Assembly: GCF_902459465.1 (NCBI RefSeq)
Contig: NC_047083.1
Coordinates: 9,353,526-9,417,525, forward strand
DNA length: 64,000 nt
Source: Asterias rubens
Lineage: Eukaryota; Echinodermata; Asteroidea; Forcipulatida; Asteriidae
Direction: 5' to 3'
This document shows, piece after piece, positions 57,033 through 64,000 of the stretch. Positions within the stretch are counted from its first letter, which is position 1. Every line of letters begins with the position of its first letter. The position numbers and the translations under genes were made by a program. The notes beneath the pieces are model-generated. The model was given only the letters and a program-made list of their open reading frames with translations. It made no database searches and had not been told where the DNA came from.

Positions 57033-57931
57033 GAGTCCAATAAATTACAAAATGCAAATAGAATCATCTTTGTAAGAAAACACACTTGTTGCACAAAACA
57101 GGCCTGAAGTCTTTTACTATATCCGAGTGCGGAGAAAAGTTACCTCTCTCTCGAAAACTACGTTTCTTCAGAGGGAGCCGTTTCTCACAACACTTTCAAC
57201 AGCTCTCCACAATGCTCGTTTTTTGCTAACATTTTGTTTGAGTAATTACAAATAATATAGTATGCAATGGCTCAGGCAAAGTATATTAATTTTTGGAACC
57301 TTTGATTGTTTTAGTTCCATACAAATGTAGCTTTCTTTACCAGCGCATTGTATCTTTGTAAAATGCGCTTAGGCCTATAAGTCTTACTTATTTATTTATT
57401 ATATAAATAAACTTAACAAAAACCGGTGAAAATTTAATTTCAAGAAGTGACGGAGCTCTGAGAAAATTGCTGAAAATCCAAAGCGACAATGTCCACGCAG
57501 GAAGAACAATCTGCAATGTCGGAATACACAATAATGATAAACGTTTCTGACAGTAACGTTTTTCAGATTCTTTTTTTTAAAGATAACATCTGATATCCTT
57601 TTTCCATAGTTTTTGTCTCCGACAACAATTATTTTGAGTAATTACCAAAAGTGTCCAGTGCATTTGAAACATCAGTTTCAGACCGAGGAAGCGAAATCGA
57701 GGCGGGATTTGTAACAACATAATTACCTCACATTACATGTGGAATATATGAATATGTAATTCCATCTTCTCAATTTTGTACACTATCAACCTCCCCATTA
57801 CTCGTTATAAAGTAAGGTTTTATGCTAAACAATATTTTGAGTAATTTAACAGTGTCCACTGCCTTTTAACAGTGAAAATTTGCTGTAAGTCAGGAGAAAA
57901 GTAGAGCAAAGACACGTCTCAGACTTTGAAG

Positions 57932-58038
57932 AGAAAAAAATGGATATGACTTAATTTCAGAGGATAATATTTCACACAGTTCTATAGAAGCATGTGAAAT
58001 ATTATCCTCTGAAATGAAGTCATATCCATATTTTTTTC
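57932..58038. repeat. Near-perfect hairpin, 44 bp arms
   Basis: GGATATGACTTAATTTCAGA to AATATTTCACA and its complement with two mismatches, ~16-base loop. A partial third copy (GACTTCATTTCAGAGGG) follows at 58138. Confidence 0.85.
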
Positions 58039-58717
58039 TTACAGAGTAAACTTTATAGCGTTTGTACGTTATTATTATTTTTTCCGGATCATGGGCTATT
58101 TTTTCTTCTTTTCAGATAATACAGTTTTCTTGGATAAGACTTCATTTCAGAGGGAAACAATCCACAGTTAGAAAACAAAAATGCTTCTAGTGTGAACTTC
58201 AAACTTGTTAAACAACGATGTTTTTTAGTATCCTGTCCTGGGAGTAGGGTAGGCCTGCAGCCGAGTTCACGAAATGCCAGGACAAATTAATTCTGTCTCG
58301 AGTTAGTACGAGTACACTCGTCCTAACTTGGGTTCTGTGCGTCCTAACGTCTATCGATACGGAACGAATTCGTTCGAAGTCCTAAGATTAATCCTAAGTT
58401 AGGAAGAGTTTGGTGAAAACGACGGCTGCCCCTTTAAAGAGAAATTATTACCCTTACCAACGCATAATTATAGATCGTGACCCTGGCATATATCAGCAGG
58501 CATCTGCGATTTCACTCAACACAAAAAGACCTAGACACGCAGTACGAGTTTAGCTATCAACTCGTGCAGACGTCAATACCAAGTGTAAAAAACCCTCCTG
58601 ATTTTTTACAACCTTACACAAAAACCAGACAGTTTGCAGTCAAAACTACCTCAGTTTCGTCGAGGAATTGCAGTGGACTTTTTCAGTGATACTTTGTACG
58701 TACATTCTCAGTTGAAA

Positions 58718-58766
58718 ATGAAGGCATTTTACGCGGTTCTTCTGCTGGCTGTGTGTGTAGCACGAG
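58718..58766 (+). CDS. Ly6-like B coding exon 1 (signal peptide)
   Basis: Sixteen codons plus one base; donor GTATGT at 58767. Confidence 0.88.
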
Positions 58767-61700
58767 GTATGTTTTTCACTTTAATAACGAGCAGCCATTT
58801 TGTGTGCAGTATTATTTGGGTGTGGTAATTTTTTATGTTATGATACTCGATACTATACTGCATGCCTCACTGGTGGTGGGCTTCGCATCTTATGAAGTAG
58901 GAATGACTCACCATAGTAGCCAGTATATTTAGGGTGGTTCTGGAAACTTCCGTCCCTTGATGCTTCACAAAGACAGAGGCCCTTTTCGAAATGACGGCTT
59001 CGGCTTTGGATTCGGGCTTACATGGCGGTTTAAGGCTCCGTTCTATCGACTGAATCGCGCGTGCACGCAAAGCACGTGCAAAATTGTTTAAACAAACAGG
59101 CGGGCCCCAGCCCGAGCCGAATCCAAAACAGAAGCCGTGGTTTCGAAAGGGCCTATGAGCTAATAAATGCAAATCAATCGTAGTTGCTAAGTAAAGTGTG
59201 ATGTCACAATACAAATCAATATGGTATTACTGACAACATGTCTTGGGATGTATTGCTTTGTGAAACCGGCCCCTGGGCCCAATTTCATAGATAGAACTGT
59301 TAGTGTTTAGCAGAAAACACTGCGTGACAAATTTCTTTGTTAAGCAAAAGGACGGCTTTGTGGAGGTGCTGGTCACACGTTTCTCCTTGCAACTAACTGG
59401 CTTGGTATTTTTAATCTATTTTGTTTCATCTTTATTTATCGTTTTTTTTAATTTTATGCCAGGACACTATTGGTAATTATACTCAAAATAACTATTAGCA
59501 CAAATCAGGAAATCCATTACCAATAGTGTCCAGTGTCTTTAAAAACTAAAACTAAACTAAACTAAAAGTTGAGTGGGGCTCCAGTGTCAACAATCAAACC
59601 TTATTTTAAATTTTGCCTGGTAACCTGTCTCTGTTAAGCAATACTTTTCTTTGCTGAGCAAGTTTTTGAGCCTGTACAGGCTTTATGAAATTAGGCCCCA
59701 CTGTGACCCCTCCTATAGGAAGCAACTTTAAATAATTATAACACAACTCTTGCTTGTTCTGTTTTCTGGTTGCCTGAAACAAAGGTCACGTGGGGTGAAC
59801 TAACACTAGTGCCTAAAAAGTGTTTTAAAATAGTGCCTGGTTACATCGCCCTCTCTTGACGTGAACCATGAACAGCAACTAAATAACTTTCTTTCTTTTC
59901 CAAATTTCTTGTCTTATTTCACATTTAAGACAGAGCTTTGTTATAAAACAAATATTGACTGGGATAGTTCAGTAACTAGTGCATCTATTCCCCGAGGGCC
60001 TTTGAGTGACCCGAAGAGGGACCTATTTCCCGAGGCCAAAGGGGGGGGGGGGATAGACATACACTCGTGTGGTCTTGACCAGTTGACATTTCGAACAGTA
60101 AAAAAAATATAATATATTTTTGAGAACTTTTTGTTTTGTTTTTTTGTTTTCATTGCCTGAGCACCTTGGTGCATTTGACACAATTTCGTTAGTTATTATT
60201 ATTATTATGTTTGGTTTATTGCAGCATCGGCTCTGAAATGCTACACATGCACTGATTGCCATCTTTCTGGATTTCTGGCAATTGTCGAGAACTCGGCTGA
60301 ATGCAGTGTTTTTCAGGGCAGCTGCAGAAAGACAGTGACTGGCGGCGGTAAGCTTGTTTTTAAATGAAATTGGCCCACTGGTTTTCCTCAACCTAACGCT
60401 AATTTTGAGCAGAAAATGTTCATGAATAGATACAATAAAAGTCACAATTGACAGTTCAGTGGAGTTTACTTTAATTGTCGTGAAAACAGCAACAAAACCT
60501 GGCACATTCTCTTCAACAAAGTCAAATGTTTAGTCACGTGACAGCGAGTACCAACTACCGCTCTGTTTCTATACAGGGCGAGAGTCAAAATGAAGTTGAC
60601 TGAGATTTATGATTTAAAAACAAAACACCAACTGACACTCAAAACCCCAGTGAAGCACATAATTAAACAAGCATTCTTTCCTGCTTACTTGAAGTAAAGA
60701 ATGAATCAAATTAATCATTCCTAAGTCTGTTTTACTGAAAGCACTCATGTGAGTAGCTGTCCATTGAATGTTAAAGGCAGTGGACACTACTGGTAATTGT
60801 CAAAATAATTATTAGCATAAAACCTTACTTGATAACGAGTAATTGGGAGAGGTTGATGGTATAAAACATTGTGAGAAACCACTCCTTCTGAAGTGCCATA
60901 GTTTTCAAGAAAGAAGTAATTTTCCATGAATTTCATTTCGAGACCTCAAGTTTAGAATTTGAGGTCACGAAATCAACCATCTAAACGCACACAACTTCGT
61001 GTGACAAGGGTGTTTTTTTCTTTCATTATTATCTCACAAGTTCGATGACCAATTGAGCTCAAATTTTCACCTGTTTGTTATTTTATGCATAAGTTGAGAT
61101 ACACCAACTGTGAAGGCTAGTCTTTGACAACTATCAATAGTGTCCACTGCCTTTAAAGACACTGGACACTATTGGTAATTGTCAAAGACCAGTCTTCCCA
61201 CTCGGTTTATGTCAACATATATGCATACAATAACAAACCTGTGATGAATGATCAATTTGTTCAGTCTTGTTATCTAATAAGCAGGAGAGTGCTTGTTAAA
61301 TATTAGCTTAACTGAACTTTTGAAGAAAAAAAAATACACTTCACCAATCCCAGTCAACTTCTTTTTGACACGCCCTGTATATAAAAGGAAGACTGTCGAC
61401 AGATAGCTACGTACATTTTTCCAACTCATTAGAAACCAGGGATATGAAGAGCAACTTACTTTCACAGGGTAACAAATTCATCGTATTACTAGAGCTTTGT
61501 GCAACCTTAGGAAAAGGCGCTGGTGCTATTATTATATTGGTAGTGCCCCAGCACGTTAAAGATGTCAGTTTTTTGGTCGATTTGACCCAAACATTTTGAT
61601 TTAAAATTCAATAGATTTTTGATAGGGGTTCGAGAAAGTTACAAGCTTTCATTTCAGCCATTGCTTGAAAAGTCCGTCAATTATTAGTAGCAGTGAAATT

Positions 61701-62207
61701 AAGTGCTCAAAATTAGTTTTTGTCGGGATCCCGACAATATATCACATGACCAATATTTATATGTTTTATAAGAAACATTTTAAATTGTTCATGGTTTCTG
61801 ATAAATTTTTTTCGTAAGAGCGCGTGATACTCTTTCAAATACCATTCACTAAATTTTATTTTTTATTGTTTAATGTTTGGGGCCCAAAATCTTACATAGC
61901 ATCTTTAATCCCTAGGTTGTTGGTTTAAACCCCACTCTGGTATTGTTTTCAACCCCAAATCATTTTAAATATAATTCAAAATTATTTTCCTTTATATGAT
62001 CTAAACCCTACAGTTGTTTCTAGAGGATGTGCAACAGGGGTCGAGTGCGAGGTAACTAACTTACTCGCAAAATGCAGTAAGGGGGCGGAGGACAACTGCC
62101 AGATCTGCTGCGACACCGACAACTGCAATGGCGCCGTCGCAGCAAAGGGCTCCCTCCTGGGTCTCGCCCTGGCACTTGTGACCGCTGCGTTCAGTAGGTA
62201 CTTGTAG
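58718..62207 (+). CDS. Ly6/uPAR-type GPI-anchored protein B, 121 aa
   Basis: Paralog of the gene at 47,212-49,615. Exons 58718-58766, 60225-60347 and 62014-62207 join through two phase 1 introns. Signal peptide MKAFYAVLLLAVCVARG. The mature chain again has twelve cysteines (22, 25, 28, 43, 50, 63, 69, 78, 86, 89, 90, 95), with the same C-x2-C-x2-C start, a RGC-x5-C motif and CQICCDTDNCN at the end. A hydrophobic tail (SLLGLALALVTAAF) suggests a GPI signal, though it ends SRYL with one arginine. The stop is TAG at 62205. Introns hold TTAA elements and foldbacks. The loop between cysteines 4 and 5 is seven residues shorter than in A. Function and ligand unknown. Confidence 0.88.
58977..59154. 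repeat. Foldback element with AGGCCCTTTTCGAAA ends
   Basis: AGGCCCTTTTCGAAATGACG at the left and TTTCGAAAGGGCCT at the right; inner GGCTTCGGCTTTGGATTCGG arms. Inserted in a dispersed repeat also found at 49,628-49,755. In Ly6-like B intron 1. Confidence 0.8.
59459..59541 (-). repeat. TTAA-1 fragment, only the two ends
   Basis: GGACACTATTGGTAATTATA joined to ATTACCAATAGTGTCC with ~300 bases missing. Confidence 0.8.
60225..60347 (+). CDS. Ly6-like B coding exon 2
   Basis: Acceptor TTGGTTTATTGCAG; encodes SALKCYTCTDCHLSGF to KTVTGG; donor GTAAGC at 60348. Confidence 0.9.
60771..61156 (-). repeat. TTAA-1 element, full length
   Basis: TTAAAGGCAGTGGACACTAC start, GTGTCCACTGCCTTTAA end. Its right TTAA is also the left TTAA of the next copy. 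Confidence 0.9.
61153..61255 (+). repeat. TTAA-1 left-end fragment abutting the previous copy
   Basis: TTAAAGACACTGGACACTAT to ATAACAAACCTGTGA; starts at the shared TTAA. Confidence 0.85.
62014..62207 (+). CDS. Ly6-like B coding exon 3 and stop
   Basis: Acceptor AACCCTACAG; encodes VSRGCATGVEC to CCDTDNCN and the hydrophobic tail. Confidence 0.9.
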
Positions 62208-62285
62208 TATCTTAGGGGTCGAAGACATGCACAAGCTTAGAGTTGATGTTAGGAAGTAACCCATAATCATGTTTTGGGACTAATT

Positions 62286-62291
62286 ATTAAA
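62286..62291 (+). terminator. Candidate poly(A) signal of Ly6-like B
   Basis: ATTAAA, the common variant hexamer, 79 bases past the stop. Confidence 0.35.
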
Positions 62292-62484
62292 AACGATCTG
62301 GCATGACTCAAAGTCCAACAGTCCATTTCTCAAAGCTGTAAGTTAATTTTGGTGTTATCTGAAATAGTAATAATTATAGTTGACAATCATTATAGCTAGC
62401 TCGTAAACTCAGAATCTTTACTGGACCGGAATCAAAATGAGACCACAAATTAACTTTTCATTTTAGGCATTTCTTTCAAGCAAC

Positions 62485-63048
62485 TTAAAGGCACTCGACA
62501 CAATTGTCAAAGACCAGTGTTCTCACTTGGTGTATCCCATCATAAGCATAACATAACAAGCATGTGGAAATTTGGGCTCAACTGGTCATCGAAGTTGCGA
62601 GAAAATGATGAAAGAAAAAACACCCTTGTTGGATGAATTTACTTGGATGAATAAAATACTTCCAGCTAGAAGTCTTTTAAAGGAACACGTTGCCGTTTTA
62701 CTTTGCGAACTAACACAGTCGGCCATTTATGGGAGTCAAAATTTTGACTCCCATAAATGGCCGAAGGAGTGATACTTGTGTGGATCATTATACTCTACTT
62801 TTAAAATATCTTTCTAATCATTTGCATTTTATAACGAACGGTTACAAACGCTTTTGAAAGACCAACTCGTCCGATCCAAGACAACGTGTTCCTTTAATAT
62901 TTTAGTGAGAAGTTACCTCTTTCTCAAAAAACTATGTTACTTCACAGGGAGTTGTTTCCCACAATGTTTATTAGCTCTCTAATTTTGTTAAAGTTTTTAA
63001 GTTAATATTTGTTTTTTAGTAATTACCAAACGTGTGCCTTCCCTTTAA
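62485..63048 (+). repeat. TTAA-1 element split by a TTAA-2 insertion
   Basis: TTAAAGGCACTCGACACAAT start, AACGTGTGCCTTCCCTTTAA end; interrupted at 62677-62897. Confidence 0.85.
62677..62897. repeat. TTAA-2 palindromic element, internally deleted, nested
   Basis: TTAAAGGAACACGTTGCCGT jumps to the central GGGAGTCAAAATTTTGACTCCC, and the right arm is nearly complete to GTGTTCCTTTAA. Confidence 0.88.
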
Positions 63049-64000
63049 AGGCAACCGGCTGAACCACATGCAAAAGAAACACCTTGACCCAACAACATTA
63101 TATTCTTTAAGTTGTAACTATTTAATAGTATCACAAATAATAAGAATGCAAAACTGATATACAATTGAACTTTCTAGTTGGATTTGGCCAGGAGCAAGTC
63201 CCCTTTAAAATTGCCTCGTGGGACAGGCCTTTGACCAAAACAACAGGCATTCAGAAAGTCAACTCTTTGCACTCACAACTCTACGGAAAAAAAATTACTC
63301 TATGGTTGTGTCTCAATGACAGAACAACAAACCCTTTAGCCTTCACATCGGCGGACCATAAAATGAATCCAGCCCACGATAACAAAGTTTACAACAAATC
63401 TTTGTTTATCAAACATAAAAGTTACCCTTGGAAATAATATTGTCAGTGCACAGCAACATATTGACAATACAATATTGGGTTATTCAAACCGATTCGCCCC
63501 CTCAATAGCGTTGTGTCACAAACGAACCAACGCCCCAACAGCAAGCGCCAGCTTTATACACAAACATTTTGGTAGGTTGAGAGAGAAAGAAAAACAAAGT
63601 CTAATGTTAAGGGTCCGATTTCCTGTAACTTCCGATTTGCCATTGTTCCTCAAATGAAATTGGTACTTAAAGGTAAACCTTTGGTAGTTCATCCAAAAGT
63701 GCATGGTACTTATAGGGGGTATGCCTTTAGCAGTTACTCAAAAAATGGTCATAACAAAACTTCCTTCGTAAGAAGCACTGCAGCTGTTGGCAAATGTTAA
63801 ACATTTTTAGAAAAAACAATTCCCTTCAAAGGGATGTGGTTTTAGAGAGAGAGGGATTCAAAAGCATTTACTTATACACCAAGGAAGTTTTGGTAGTCTA
63901 ATCTTTGTGATGTATTAACGGTAGCGATCATAACCATAAACTTTTTTGTAAACTTGCTTGAAAAGGAAGAACAATTATTAGTAGCTAAGCAATATATTGA
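63049..64000. other. Window end, no gene recognised
   Basis: Mostly unique sequence. From 63,667 a repeat-like block starts TTAAAGGTAAACCTTTGGTA and resembles TTAA-1 in layout (CAGTTACTCAAAAAATGGTC) but not in detail. Confidence 0.5.

Larger units (their letters stand above)
55878..58430. other. Gene-free stretch upstream of Ly6-like B
   Basis: TTAA-1 fragments at 56,469-56,530, 57,060-57,270, 57,610-57,668 and 57,768-57,872, two foldbacks, and the CTGCAGCCGA repeat at 58,250-58,425. No coding exon recognised. Confidence 0.6.

Overview
The window is animal nuclear DNA: small coding exons with GT..AG introns, AT-rich intergenic DNA, no operons, and a very high load of short non-autonomous DNA transposons. 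The gene content (a PAN plus fibrinogen-like secreted protein, Ly6/uPAR-type GPI proteins, tandem tetraspanins) and the character of the repeats suggest a marine deuterostome, most likely an echinoderm and possibly a sea star. That placement is an inference from gene style and repeat resemblance, not a proven identification.

Six protein-coding genes can be assembled exon by exon. Two tetraspanin genes lie head to tail on the minus strand (coding 7,973-11,296 and 18,379-24,208). They encode 245 and 240 residues, each in six coding exons with every intron in phase 0 and near-identical exon lengths, so they are a tandem duplicate pair. Each has an untranslated first exon upstream. polr2l (RPB10/RPABC5, the 67-residue shared RNA polymerase subunit) is on the minus strand at 38,906-39,836 in two exons, with a LINE reverse-transcriptase relic in its intron. 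A secreted PAN/apple plus fibrinogen-C protein of 328 residues is intronless on the plus strand at 43,754-44,740. Two Ly6/uPAR-type GPI-anchor candidates are on the plus strand (47,212-49,615 and 58,718-62,207). Each has three exons with phase 1/phase 1 introns, a signal peptide, twelve cysteines, a terminal CC-x2-D-x-CN motif and a hydrophobic tail, so they are a second paralog pair.

Most of the rest is repeats. The dominant family (called TTAA-1 here) is about 390 bp long with TTAA-flanked inverted ends that begin AGGCAGTGGACAC. It has more than thirty full or partial copies. A second TTAA family (TTAA-2) is a near-perfect 390 bp palindrome, and two of its copies sit inside TTAA-1 copies. 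Other repeats are a 460 bp family built from TTGCATATGCAA and GTCCG..CGGAC palindromes, a Mutator-like foldback with a 9 bp target duplication, hAT-like MITEs with inverted CCGTATGGCGCCACC ends, several other foldbacks, an 82 bp satellite with a dimeric pattern, tRNA-promoter SINE-like pieces and three LINE carboxy-terminal relics.

Region by region: 1-7.7 kb repeats; 7.8-13 kb tetraspanin A; 13-18.3 kb repeats and unique AT-rich DNA; 18.3-28.9 kb tetraspanin B with a 4.5 kb leader intron holding the satellite; 29-38.8 kb repeats plus an orphan first exon and promoter near 37.3 kb; 38.9-39.9 kb polr2l; 40-43.3 kb dense MITEs; 43.7-44.8 kb fibrinogen-like gene; 46.9-49.9 kb Ly6-like A; 50-58.4 kb repeats; 58.7-62.2 kb Ly6-like B; 62.3-64 kb repeats. 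No shared pathway is evident. The strongest new observations are local: a minisatellite that has copied a tetraspanin exon end with its splice donor, a decoy copy of a Ly6 splice acceptor, nested TTAA elements, and the dimeric satellite derived from part of a dispersed repeat.
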